This document shows, piece after piece, positions 1 through 7,143 of a stretch of 10,825 bases of DNA. The stretch is from the NCBI GenBank assembly GCA_900545555.1, contig UQZI01000072.1:1-10825 (forward strand). Direction: 5' to 3'. Position numbers and translations under genes: made by a program. The notes beneath the pieces are model-generated. The model did not search any database. It had not been told where the DNA came from and saw nothing but the letters and a program-made list of their open reading frames with translations. Position 1 is the stretch's first letter, and each line of letters begins with the position of its first letter. The stretch is from an uncultured Collinsella sp. Lineage in GTDB: Bacteria > Actinomycetota > Coriobacteriia > Coriobacteriales > Coriobacteriaceae.

Positions 1-2528
1 GGATGAAGGGCGAGAGCCATAAGACCATTGCCGAGTATCTGGAAAAGATCGCCGGAGCCGATATCCACGAGGTCTGCCTCGAGAGCCGCCCGCACCCCGA
101 TTTTTGCGGCGAGGGCTGGTGGCGCGACCTGCGCTTTGTGGTCGACACGTGCAAGCAGCTGGGCCTCAAGATTTGGATCCTGGACGACGCACACTTTCCC
201 ACCGGATACGCCAACGGCGCCGTCAAGGAAGCCGCACCCGAGCTTCGCAAGATCGTTCTCACCCACCGCACCATCGACGTGGTGGGTCCCACGCCACAGG
301 CGAGCATCGTGCTCACCAACCTGTTCGACAAGACGGAGCGCTTCTATGGCGTAACGTTTATGCAGGAAGGGCACGCCGTCGAGGTAGAGCACAGCGTCAT
401 CGAGGACGAGCACGGCATACCCTGCCGCCTGGTCTTTGACGCGCCGGCCGGCATCACGCAGGCGTGCGTGATGTTCACGAGCGGCAAGACCTCCTACAAC
501 GAGGGCTACATCAACATGGTCGACCGCGCCTCGGTGGCACAGCTCATCGACGCTGTGTACGAGCCGCACTTTACGCATCTGGGCGATGAGTTTGGCAAGA
601 CCATCCTGGGCTTTTTCTCCGATGAGCCCGGATTTGCCAACGAGAAGGGCACCACGGGCCCCGATGGCATCTCGGACACGCTCATCGGCAAGGCCACCGC
701 GCCCCTACCCTGGTCGGCCGAGCTTGAGCGTCGCCTGCGCGCGGCACTGGGCGAGCGCTACCTGGCCGAGCTCCCGCACCTGTGGGACCGCGAGCCGGCC
801 GGCGCGCACGTACGCCACGTCTATATGGACATCGCGAGCACGCTCTACAAGGAGTGCTTCTGCGACCAGCTCGGCGACTGGTGCCGCGAGCACGGCGTGC
901 AGTATATCGGCCACGTGATCGAGGACAAGGACTGCCACGCGCGCCTGGGCGTGGGCGCCGGGCACTACTTCCGCGCCGTGGGCGGCCAGGACATGGCGGG
1001 CGTGGACATCGTGATCAACCAGCTCGTCCCCGGCATGGACCAGGGGTTCCACTCCTATGGCCGCGGCGTGTGGGACCTGGAGTTCTATAATTACGTACTA
1101 CCCAAGCTTGGCTCCTCGGCGGCGCATCTCGACCCCAAAAAGCAGGGCCGCTGCATGGCCGAGGTCTTTGGCGCCTTTGGCTGGCACGAGGGCCTGCGCG
1201 AGATGAAGTGGATCGCCGACCACTTTATGGTGCGCGGCGTCAACTGGTTTGTGCCGCACGCCTTTAGCATGGCTGCCTTCCCCGACTTCGACTGCCCGCC
1301 GCACTTTTACGCGCACGGCCAGAACCCCCAGTTTGCGCACTTTGGCAAGCTCATGAGCTACATGAACCGCACCTCGAGCCTGCTTTCGGGCGGGCGGGTT
1401 GCCACGCCGGTGGCGCTTCTGTACCATGCCGATGCCGAATGGGCGGGCGAGGCCTCGTTTATGCAGCATGCCGCCGCCGAGCTTGTGCGCGCGCAAATTG
1501 ACTTTGACATTGTGCCGGCCGAGGCGTTTGAAGATGCCGAGCGCTATACCGTGGGAGTCGCCGCAGACGGCAGCAGCTTTAGTGTGAACGGCCAGGCGTA
1601 CCGCTGCCTGGTGATGCCCGGTGCCGAATATGTCGGCGGGGCCGTGCTCGACTTTGCCACGCGCGCCGCGGCCGCAGGCGTTGGCGTGTACGCCCTGGAC
1701 AGGATGCCGAGCAAGCGCTATGACGGCGAAGCTGCCAGCCGCGCGGGCTTTGCCCCCGTGGAGGCCAACGAGCTTGCAGGCGTTTGCGTTGTTGCCACTT
1801 CTGAGCTTGCGAGCGTGCTCGGCGCGGCCGGCATGCAAACCGTGGTGTGCACCGAGCCGCAGCCGTGGCTGCGCGCACTTCGCTACGACCGCGCCGGCGA
1901 GAGCTACCTCATGCTGGTAAACGAGCATCCTAAGCAGGGCATCTCCACTCAGATTGCGTTTGCCGACAGCACGCCCGTTGCAGGCGCGCGCCTCGATCTG
2001 CTCAACGACAGGGAGCCTGTCGCCTTTGAGGGCACGCTCGAACTTGCGCCCTACGAGAGCTGCATCGTGGTGCTCGGGGCCGCAGGTTCCGCTGGCGCGG
2101 CAGCCGCTGGAGACGAAGCCGCATGCATCGAGGGGCCCTGGACGGTCGCCTTCTCCGCCCCCGGCGCCGATGCCTTTGACGAGCCCGTTGAGCTTGCAGA
2201 CCTGCACGATCTATCCTTTGCCGAGTTCCCCGGCAAGGCGGGCACCTTCCGCTACCAGGCAAGCTTCAGCGTTGACAAGGGCCTCACCAGCGCCGCGCTC
2301 GATCTCGGCGAGGTCTTTGAGACCGCAACCGTCACCCTCGACGGCACGCTCCTCGGCACGCGCATCTGTCCGCCATGCCGCTTTGAGCTCGGCACCCTTG
2401 CCGCCGGCGAGCACGGGCTCACGATCGATGTGATCAACACCCTCGACCACGCCATCCCCGACATGTTCGGCATGACCGAGCCCTCCGAGCCCAGCGGCCT
2501 GCTCGGTCCCGTCCGCGTGCTCGGGTAA
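1..2528 (+). CDS. GH106-like glycoside hydrolase with C-terminal jelly-roll domain (5' partial)
   Basis: This is a large carbohydrate-active enzyme, probably a hydrolase of alpha-L-rhamnosidase (GH106) type. Reading from the ATG at base 3 gives 841 residues, but that ATG is probably internal. The window starts two bases before it, no ribosome site is visible, and the protein opens directly in the first helix of a TIM-like barrel. Visible landmarks are WILDDAHFPTGYANGA (58-73), FFSDEPGF (204-211, candidate acidic E208), GHVIEDKD (303-310) and AEVFGAFGW (386-394, candidate acidic E387). A linker near 690-708 leads to a beta-rich domain (about 709-841) resembling the jelly-roll found in GH2/GH106-type proteins. 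The family name rests on motif recognition; the substrate is unknown. Whether it has a signal peptide cannot be seen because the N-terminus is missing. It ends at a strong intrinsic terminator, so it is transcriptionally separate from the regulator that follows. Confidence 0.72.
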   Translation, partial: MKGESHKTIAEYLEKIAGADIHEVCLESRPHPDFCGEGWWRDLRFVVDTCKQLGLKIWILDDAHFPTGYANGAVKEAAPELRKIVLTHRTIDVVGPTPQASIVLTNLFDKTERFYGVTFMQEGHAVEVEHSVIEDEHGIPCRLVFDAPAGITQACVMFTSGKTSYNEGYINMVDRASVAQLIDAVYEPHFTHLGDEFGKTILGFFSDEPGFANEKGTTGPDGISDTLIGKATAPLPWSAELERRLRAALGERYLAELPHLWDREPAGAHVRHVYMDIASTLYKECFCDQLGDWCREHGVQYIGHVIEDKDCHARLGVGAGHYFRAVGGQDMAGVDIVINQLVPGMDQGFHSYGRGVWDLEFYNYVLPKLGSSAAHLDPKKQGRCMAEVFGAFGWHEGLREMKWIADHFMVRGVNWFVPHAFSMAAFPDFDCPPHFYAHGQNPQFAHFGKLMSYMNRTSSLLSGGRVATPVALLYHADAEWAGEASFMQHAAAELVRAQIDFDIVPAEAFEDAERYTVGVAADGSSFSVNGQAYRCLVMPGAEYVGGAVLDFATRAAAAGVGVYALDRMPSKRYDGEAASRAGFAPVEANELAGVCVVATSELASVLGAAGMQTVVCTEPQPWLRALRYDRAGESYLMLVNEHPKQGISTQIAFADSTPVAGARLDLLNDREPVAFEGTLELAPYESCIVVLGAAGSAGAAAAGDEAACIEGPWTVAFSAPGADAFDEPVELADLHDLSFAEFPGKAGTFRYQASFSVDKGLTSAALDLGEVFETATVTLDGTLLGTRICPPCRFELGTLAAGEHGLTIDVINTLDHAIPDMFGMTEPSEPSGLLGPVRVLG

Positions 2529-2558
2529 CGACCCCGCGCAACAGCCCCTTACGAGACA

Positions 2559-2595
2559 CCCGGCTTGCTTTCCCCAGCCAAGCCGGGCGTTTTAT
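2559..2595 (+). terminator. Intrinsic terminator after the GH106-like gene
   Basis: The arms CCCGGCTT (2559-2566) and AAGCCGGG (2580-2587) form a perfect 8-bp stem with a 13-nt loop. They are followed at once by a T-rich run, GTTTTATTT. This starts about 30 bases after the hydrolase stop codon and is the clearest rho-independent terminator in the window. Confidence 0.88.
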
Positions 2596-2641
2596 TTACC
2601 GTTATGATTGATACATCGCGATACGAATGCATGGGAGCCAT

Positions 2642-3496
2642 ATGGATATCAAGCGCAAAATCACCCAGGGCAAGGGGCTCACCCCCACCGAGCAGCAGCT
2701 CGGGCAGACGGTTCTCGCCATGGGCGAGAACGTTCGCGGGCTCTCCATCAAGGAATTTGCGCGCCAGGCCAATGTCTCCGTTGCGAGCATCCACCGCTTT
2801 TGCAAAAAGCTCGGCCTTGAGGGCTTCAAGGAGCTCAAGGTCGAGCTGGTGCGCGCAGCCTCGTACGCAGACTCCGCCCCCGAGGTGGATATCGACTTTC
2901 CCTTTGATGCCACCTCCACCCCTGCACAGATAATGGAACGCATGGAGGGTCTCTACCAGACCACATTGGCCGAAACGCAGGAGCTGCTCGACCCCGCGCA
3001 GCTCGACTACGCCGCCAAGCTCATCTTGCGCGCCAGCAGCGTGGATATCTACACGGGCTCACATAACCTGTATCCAGCGGGAATGTTCCGCGATCGCCTG
3101 CTCTCCGCCGGTAAAAGCGCGACGTGCTATGACAGTGTCGAGGCCCAGGTGCGCACGGCGCTCGCCTCGGACCCCGATCATGTGGCGATCGTCATCTCCT
3201 ACAGTGGCCTTGCCCCCAACCTCAAGGACATCTTGCCGATCCTCAGCAGTCGACATGTCCCGGTCATCGTCATCGGCACGCCATACTGCGCCCGCATTCA
3301 CCCCGGCTTTGCCGCCTATCTCACGGTGAGCGACCACGAGAGCATGACGCACCGCATCACGCAGTTCGCCAGCCACATCGCTGTGCAATACGTGCTCGAT
3401 TCGCTCTATAGCAGCTACTTTGCCAAAGATTACGCCCGCTGCGCCGAGTTCCTCGAGCGCTCGTTTCCCTACACCCGCCTCCCGGGGCTCAAATAG
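2642..3496 (+). CDS. MurR/RpiR family transcriptional regulator (HTH + SIS)
   Basis: This is a phosphosugar-responsive DNA-binding regulator of 284 residues, the usual size for RpiR proteins. The N-terminal HTH spans about residues 34-66, including SIKEFARQANVSVASIHRFC. A SIS sugar-phosphate isomerase-type domain covers about 123-255, with the SYSG signature near 186-189 that normally contacts the phosphosugar. I chose ATG 2642 because GGGAG (2633-2637) sits 4 bases upstream; the in-frame ATG at 2627 has no ribosome site. A possible -10, TATGAT (2603-2608), lies just past the upstream terminator, so the gene probably has its own promoter. It converges on the apiosidase-like gene. By family and location it is the likely local regulator of the PTS/hydrolase genes, but its ligand and operator are not shown by the sequence. 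It could act as activator or repressor. Confidence 0.9.
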   Translation: MDIKRKITQGKGLTPTEQQLGQTVLAMGENVRGLSIKEFARQANVSVASIHRFCKKLGLEGFKELKVELVRAASYADSAPEVDIDFPFDATSTPAQIMERMEGLYQTTLAETQELLDPAQLDYAAKLILRASSVDIYTGSHNLYPAGMFRDRLLSAGKSATCYDSVEAQVRTALASDPDHVAIVISYSGLAPNLKDILPILSSRHVPVIVIGTPYCARIHPGFAAYLTVSDHESMTHRITQFASHIAVQYVLDSLYSSYFAKDYARCAEFLERSFPYTRLPGLK

Positions 3497-3525
3497 GCCG
3501 AGCGAGGATTTTTGGACACTCAAAT

Positions 3526-3675
3526 AACGAGAGTGGATAATCTCCCACTTTAAGCCCGCATGCAGGCCAAAAACGGGAGATTATCCACCCTCATTCTGTG
3601 GGCACTCATTTAAGTCTGTCCCCAATGAGTGCTCCGGGGACGTTCTTAAACGACTAGTCAAACAAGAACGTCCCC
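3526..3675. repeat. Compound dyad repeat, copy A
   Basis: Three consecutive inverted repeats lie between two converging genes. Arms 3526-3546 and 3575-3595 pair at 19 of 21 positions. GCACTCATT (3602-3610) pairs with AATGAGTGC (3624-3632). GGGGACGTTCTT (3636-3647) pairs perfectly with AAGAACGTCCCC (3664-3675) around a GACTAGTC palindrome. A related copy occurs at 10331-10471. The hairpins could act as a bidirectional transcription stop, though no long U-run follows them. The last arm and its right flank match the guide segments proposed for the IS110 element at the window end. Confidence 0.85.
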
Positions 3676-3699
3676 AACGACTAGGCTTGGAGCTGCGCG

Positions 3700-5013
3700 C
3701 TACTGAGCAGGCGAGACCACCAGGAGTGCGTCGTGTTCAAAGGGGTGCTGGGCCACGCGCACGGCACCGTCGACGGGCACAACCGGCAGATTTGCCACGC
3801 GCTTGGTTTCCAGGTCAAACGCCGCAGCGCTCCAGGCGGTGGCGCCGCCCTCGAGCTTGAGCTTGACGGCCGTGGTCCTCGGCAGGTAGACCACCACGCG
3901 CTCGCCCACGCGTGCCACGCGGATGGCCTCGCGCGCGTCGTCGAGCAGCTCCTGCGCCGGAACCACGGCCGCTGCGTTGTCAGCACTCGTGGCGCCCAGA
4001 CCGCGCAGCACGTGCTCGATCAGGCCAAAGTCCCACACGCCCGCAAACTGCAGGCACTCTTGCCAGCGGAACGGCATGTCAAAGCCCTCGCCAAGGACCG
4101 AACCCTGGCTGCGCGACGTCTGCCAGTTCCACACGCCGTGCGCGCCGTAGGTAATGCCCGCCGAAGCACCGGCCAGGATGCTCGACCACACGCTTGCACG
4201 GCAATCCTGTGCGGTAAAACGCCAGTACACGTTGCGCGACGCACCCATCTGCTCGTAGCAGGGCTCGGAGTTGACCATCGGGCGCTTGGGATAGTTGGCG
4301 CGGAAGTCCTCGGGGAGCTTCCAGGCCTCGGGCTGACCCTCGTAGTTGTGCCCGGGCTGGAACATGTAAAAGTCCAGGCGCTTGGCAAACTGCATGGGCA
4401 GGCTGCGGTTGCCGCGGTTGATGTGCATGGTGCGCAGGGCCTCGGGCGCCAGTTTGGCGGCCTCGTCGAGCGCCTCCTCGTAATAGGCAATCGCCTCGCC
4501 ACTGGCAAAGTCGGTATCGCCCGTCACCACGTAGACGGGGTCGAACTCGCCCAGGTTCTCGACGACACGCGCAACGTGGGCGCGAACCTCCTCGCGCGGC
4601 ATAATCTCGGCACCGCAACGCTCGGCAATCTTGGCGCCCCAGGTACCGGGCACGTAGTTACACCACATGAGCACGAGCGCCGGGCGAATGCCGTGCTCCA
4701 CAGCTGCCTCGCACATGCGGCGGGCGCGGTCCCAGTACTCCTGGTTGGGCGCGTTCCAGTCAAAGTGAACGCCGTCCTCGCTCGCGTAGGGCCAGATACC
4801 CAGATCGGGCAGGCAGCGGTCCCACTGCGGCAGGGTGTTGATCTGCAGCACGTTCATGCCCTGCTCGGCACGGCGGGTCAGGTAGTAGTCCCAATCCACC
4901 TCGGTGATGCTCGTGAATGCACTCCAGCACGTATCGGCAAACCAAAAGAACGGCTTGCCGTCGCAGAGGAACCCGTCCTCACGGGTATTGACGGTCAGTT
5001 TTCCCAAGCTCAT
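3700..5013 (-). CDS. GH140/DUF4038 apiosidase-like glycoside hydrolase
   Basis: This 437-residue protein resembles the apiosidase-like (DUF4038, GH140) group, a TIM-barrel enzyme followed by a small C-terminal beta domain (about 350-437). Family landmarks are FFWFADTCWSAF (22-33), the strand QGMNVLQINTLPQW (51-64), GDTDF (165-169, candidate catalytic D166), VNSEPCYE (247-254, candidate catalytic E250) and GAHGVWNW (290-297). Known GH140 enzymes use an Asp and a Glu in comparable positions; that these two are the equivalents is inference. No signal peptide or membrane segment is present, so it should act in the cytoplasm on an imported glycoside. ATG 5013 has a good ribosome site, AAAGGTG, 4 bases upstream. 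It lies 226 bases downstream of the PTS gene on the same strand, with a hairpin and a candidate promoter between, so it may be transcribed both from the PTS transcript and independently. The substrate may not be apiose. Confidence 0.82.
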   Translation of the reverse strand: MSLGKLTVNTREDGFLCDGKPFFWFADTCWSAFTSITEVDWDYYLTRRAEQGMNVLQINTLPQWDRCLPDLGIWPYASEDGVHFDWNAPNQEYWDRARRMCEAAVEHGIRPALVLMWCNYVPGTWGAKIAERCGAEIMPREEVRAHVARVVENLGEFDPVYVVTGDTDFASGEAIAYYEEALDEAAKLAPEALRTMHINRGNRSLPMQFAKRLDFYMFQPGHNYEGQPEAWKLPEDFRANYPKRPMVNSEPCYEQMGASRNVYWRFTAQDCRASVWSSILAGASAGITYGAHGVWNWQTSRSQGSVLGEGFDMPFRWQECLQFAGVWDFGLIEHVLRGLGATSADNAAAVVPAQELLDDAREAIRVARVGERVVVYLPRTTAVKLKLEGGATAWSAAAFDLETKRVANLPVVPVDGAVRVAQHPFEHDALLVVSPAQ

Positions 5014-5071
5014 ATGGCACCTTTCTCTTGGGGAGACTTGCTAGGAGGGAGGTAAAGAAGTCGCCTGTCGC

Positions 5072-5080
5072 ATTATCACA
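5072..5080 (-). promoter_or_regulatory. Candidate extended -10 promoter for the apiosidase-like gene
   Basis: The minus strand reads TGTGATAAT, an extended -10 (TGn plus GATAAT), which places a start near 5065 and leaves a leader of about 50 nt before the ATG at 5013. No convincing -35 is visible, which is compatible with an extended -10 promoter. The call rests on one short motif. Confidence 0.38.
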
Positions 5081-5106
5081 GTAGGGTCTGCGGCTGCAGT
5101 TGCTCA

Positions 5107-5119
5107 GCTCAAATTGAGC
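5107..5119. promoter_or_regulatory. Palindrome GCTCAAATTGAGC, candidate operator
   Basis: This is a perfect 6+1+6 palindrome in the 226-bp gap between the PTS gene and the apiosidase-like gene. Relative to the candidate start near 5065 it occupies about -42 to -54, where an activator site would lie. The binding protein is unknown. Confidence 0.35.
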
Positions 5120-5168
5120 GCACGCGAAGCACAGGGCCCTTACGTCTCTCCTAAAAAGTCTACAGGAA

Positions 5169-5198
5169 GGCCCCGCCGGGCTTATGCCAAGCGGGGCC
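5169..5198 (-). terminator. Hairpin downstream of the PTS gene, possible (partial) terminator
   Basis: GGCCCCGC (5169-5176) pairs perfectly with GCGGGGCC (5191-5198), and GGC-TTAT-GCC closes the loop, giving a strong stacked hairpin 41 bases past the PTS stop. On the minus strand the nearest T-run (CTTTTT) starts roughly ten bases beyond the stem rather than directly after it. Termination may therefore be incomplete, or the hairpin may protect the 3' end of the PTS message. Confidence 0.55.
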
Positions 5199-5239
5199 CT
5201 GTCGTGTAGGGGGTCTTATTTAGACCAAGGCCGGGGCGA

Positions 5240-6661
5240 CTAGGCCTCCATCTCGGCGAGCTCCTCCTTGGAGAAGCCAGTGAAGTAAACCACGACGGCG
5301 GACACGATGCACGCGACAGCCAGGCCGGCAACGGCACAGATGGTGTTCTCGAGACCACCCTGGAGGTAACAAAGGAATACCAGGAAGTTCGTGGCCATAG
5401 CACCAACGTAGAGAGTAACGTGGAGCAGCGCGGAGACGAGGGCGCCAGCGGCACCACCGATAATCATGCCGATCATGGTGCGACGGAAACGAAGCACGGT
5501 ACCGAAGAGCGCAGGCTCGGTAACGCCACCGAGGAGTGCGGAGACGACGTAGCCGGCGCACAGGCCCTTCTCCTCCTTATTGCGGATGCGGAGGAAGGCA
5601 CCGATGGCACAGCCCCAAACGGCGGTCATGGCGCAGTTAGTAGCAACGAACAGGAAGGGGTCGTAACCAACCTGCATGATGTGGACCATGGCGATCATGA
5701 GGACCGGCATGTGCATGCCGGCAACGACGAACAGCTGCCAGAAGGCACCAAGGATCACCATGGCGAGGATGGTAAACACACCGCCGAAGTTCTGCAGGCC
5801 GAAGAGGACGGCAGCAACGCCCTGGCCGAGCAGGTCACCGATAGGAGCGAGGCACAGGAACATGATGGGGACGACGACGATCATGGTGAAGAAGGGGGTG
5901 AAGAGCGTGGACAGAACGTCGGGCACATGCTTCTTCATGAACTTTTCAACCACATAGAGCACAGGCACGGTGAGCATGATGGGCAGAACCGTCTGCGAAT
6001 AGTTAGCAGCAGCGATCTGGATACCGTAAACGCTCATCATCGAGCCCTCGGCAGCAGCCGAGACAATGCTCGGGGCAACAAGGATGCCACCGCAGAGCAG
6101 GCCGAGCATCGGGTTGGTGCCGAGCTTCTTTGCGGCTGCATATCCCAGGTAGATTGGCAGGAAGTAAAAGCCGGCCTCGTACAACGTGGTATTAAAGAAC
6201 GTGTACGTGGGATCGGTTTCAGACAGAAGACCGAATACCTGCGGACCGAGGACGACAGCAAAGGTACGGAACAGACCAGCAGCCATAACCAGCGGGATAA
6301 GCTGGACCATCGTGCCGGAAAGGTAGTCGAGAATCGCATTGCCGATACCCTTGAGCGTGAGCTTCTCCTTGGGAGCGTCGTCGAGGTTCTCGTCAACGGC
6401 GGCACCGCGTGTAACACCGGAGATGGCGACAAACTCTTCAAGAACCTTGGGCACGTTCTGGCCGATGATGACCTGGAGCTGGCTGCCGGAGAACTGGCAA
6501 CCCAAAACGCCCTTGATCTTCTTGATCTTCTCGACCTCGGCCTTGTTGTTGTCCTTGAGCGTAAGGCGCAGACGCGTCATGCAGTTGGTGGCGATCTTGA
6601 CGTTCTCGGCGCCGCCAACGAGCTCGAGGACCTCGGTGGCAATCTGCTTGTTGTCTGCCAT
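5240..6661 (-). CDS. PTS sugar transporter subunit EIIBC (glucose/beta-glucoside superfamily)
   Basis: This is an inner-membrane permease that imports a sugar while phosphorylating it. The 473-residue protein has an N-terminal EIIB domain (about 1-83) with phospho-acceptor Cys27 in TNCMTRLRL, a charged linker (about 84-104), and an EIIC domain (about 105-465) with many hydrophobic helices and the family motif GVTEPALFG (379-387). No EIIA domain follows, as in TreB- and MurP-type EIIBC proteins that borrow a separate EIIA-Glc. I chose ATG 6661 because GAGGAGGGG lies just upstream; an in-frame TTG at 6676 falls inside that ribosome site. It is divergent from the alpha/beta-hydrolase gene and upstream of the apiosidase-like gene on the same strand. 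The sugar cannot be named; trehalose-, MurNAc- and beta-glucoside-type systems all share this architecture. Codon use is strongly optimised, suggesting high expression. Confidence 0.93.
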   Translation of the reverse strand: MADNKQIATEVLELVGGAENVKIATNCMTRLRLTLKDNNKAEVEKIKKIKGVLGCQFSGSQLQVIIGQNVPKVLEEFVAISGVTRGAAVDENLDDAPKEKLTLKGIGNAILDYLSGTMVQLIPLVMAAGLFRTFAVVLGPQVFGLLSETDPTYTFFNTTLYEAGFYFLPIYLGYAAAKKLGTNPMLGLLCGGILVAPSIVSAAAEGSMMSVYGIQIAAANYSQTVLPIMLTVPVLYVVEKFMKKHVPDVLSTLFTPFFTMIVVVPIMFLCLAPIGDLLGQGVAAVLFGLQNFGGVFTILAMVILGAFWQLFVVAGMHMPVLMIAMVHIMQVGYDPFLFVATNCAMTAVWGCAIGAFLRIRNKEEKGLCAGYVVSALLGGVTEPALFGTVLRFRRTMIGMIIGGAAGALVSALLHVTLYVGAMATNFLVFLCYLQGGLENTICAVAGLAVACIVSAVVVYFTGFSKEELAEMEA

Positions 6662-6683
6662 GGGACCCCTCCTCAATAATTAT

Positions 6684-6702
6684 GCGGCGTACCTAACGCC
6701 GC
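6684..6702 (-). promoter_or_regulatory. Leader hairpin just upstream of the PTS ribosome site
   Basis: GCGGCG (6684-6689) and CGCCGC (6697-6702) form a perfect 6-bp stem with a 7-nt loop. In the PTS mRNA it ends about eight bases before the GAGGAGGGG ribosome site. No U-run follows, so it is not a terminator. It may insulate the ribosome site or stabilise the 5' end. Confidence 0.4.
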
Positions 6703-6761
6703 GACTTGCATGGACCCTTACCGCTATAACCCCTTACGGCGGCCCGGGCTTTAACGTTGCG

Positions 6762-6778
6762 GTAAACAATTTGTTTAC
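6762..6778. promoter_or_regulatory. Perfect palindrome GTAAACAATTTGTTTAC, candidate operator
   Basis: This is an 8+1+8 perfect dyad about 100 bases upstream of the PTS start codon, immediately followed by two more GTTTAC half-sites (6784, 6798). It is the best candidate operator on the PTS side. TAAAC/GTTTA half-sites resemble those of LacI-type operators, but the 5-bp spacing differs from the usual central CG, so the regulator family is left open. Confidence 0.55.
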
Positions 6779-6849
6779 TGAACGTTTACGTGCTTTAGTT
6801 TACACGGAGTGCCTGATTTGTGGCAATTTTGCCGTCTGAAGTCCGGTGA

Positions 6850-6893
6850 ACGGTAGAAAATGGGGGGTAAGCGTATTTAGACGGTAGAAGATG
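6850..6893. repeat. Pair of 13-bp direct repeats (ACGGTAGAARATG)
   Basis: ACGGTAGAAAATG at 6850-6862 recurs as ACGGTAGAAGATG at 6881-6893. The copies are 31 bp apart start to start, close to three helical turns, so both would face the same side of the DNA. They sit in the middle of the divergent control region and match no motif I recognise. Confidence 0.5.
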
Positions 6894-6998
6894 TCTATTT
6901 GGCCAGATATTGATATATGGCTATTTACGTGGGCTTTTATTTTGATAAACACCTCGGTAACGAGCTAGCTCATCAACAAAAGTCCTGCTAGTTAATAG

Positions 6999-7012
6999 TA
7001 AACGTCTGTTTA
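6999..7012. promoter_or_regulatory. TAAAC-N4-GTTTA dyad, candidate operator
   Basis: TAGTAAAC (6996-7003) and GTTTAGTA (7008-7015) form an inverted repeat with one mismatch. It belongs to the same half-site family as the 6762 and 7081 palindromes but has a 4-bp spacer. It lies about 130 bases upstream of the alpha/beta-hydrolase start. Confidence 0.4.
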
Positions 7013-7080
7013 GTAGTTCATTGCGTGTTCAGTTTTACCGTTTACCGAGTTCATCTGCTCATTCTACAGTTCTGCATTAA

Positions 7081-7096
7081 ACTAAACATGTTTAGT
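7081..7096. promoter_or_regulatory. Perfect palindrome ACTAAACATGTTTAGT, candidate operator
   Basis: This 16-bp perfect dyad ends 47 bases before the alpha/beta-hydrolase start codon. A third TAAAC (7078-7082) abuts its left arm, and a GTTTAG (7113-7118) lies between it and the ribosome site. A protein bound here would sit over or near the promoter of the rightward gene, which would favour repression. Confidence 0.55.
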
Positions 7097-7143
7097 CTGT
7101 ATTGCCGCCCTTGTTTAGTACTTGCGGCACAAAGGAGTAGCTC

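Larger units (their letters stand above)
6662..7143. promoter_or_regulatory. AT-rich divergent control region with twelve TAAAC/GTTTA elements
   Basis: This 482-bp gene-free gap separates the PTS gene (-) from the alpha/beta-hydrolase gene (+) and is visibly richer in A/T than its flanks. The motif TAAAC or its complement GTTTA starts at 6763, 6773, 6784, 6798, 6946, 6999, 7008, 7040, 7078, 7083, 7090 and 7113. Several copies pair into dyads. Two 13-bp direct repeats (6850, 6881) and a GAGCTAGCTC palindrome (6962-6971) also occur. I cannot assign reliable -35/-10 boxes for either promoter. The layout implies coordinated control of both transcription directions by a protein that recognises the TAAAC half-site. 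Confidence 0.7.

Noticed and set aside
1098..2207. 369-codon minus-strand ORF inside the GH106-like gene
   Set aside because: It is an antisense shadow caused by high GC; no domain or start signal.
3526..3675. CRISPR array in the repeat region
   Set aside because: The repeats are inverted hairpins rather than evenly spaced direct repeats with unique spacers, and no cas gene is near.
3733..5055. 440-codon plus-strand ORF opposite the apiosidase-like gene
   Set aside because: It is antisense to a clear family member with motifs in order; its translation is rich in H, V, A, R and matches no family.
6661..6676. TTG 6676 as start of the PTS gene
   Set aside because: It would lie inside the GAGGAGGGG ribosome site that correctly positions ATG 6661.
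5420..6679. 419-codon plus-strand ORF opposite the PTS gene
   Set aside because: It is a shadow of strongly biased codons in the EIIBC gene: polar low-complexity translation (runs of D, E, H, G), no ribosome site, no recognisable domain.
6684..6702. PTS leader hairpin as a BglG/LicT-type antiterminator target
   Set aside because: No terminator with a U-run follows it and no BglG-type antiterminator gene is present; only a plain leader hairpin is supported.
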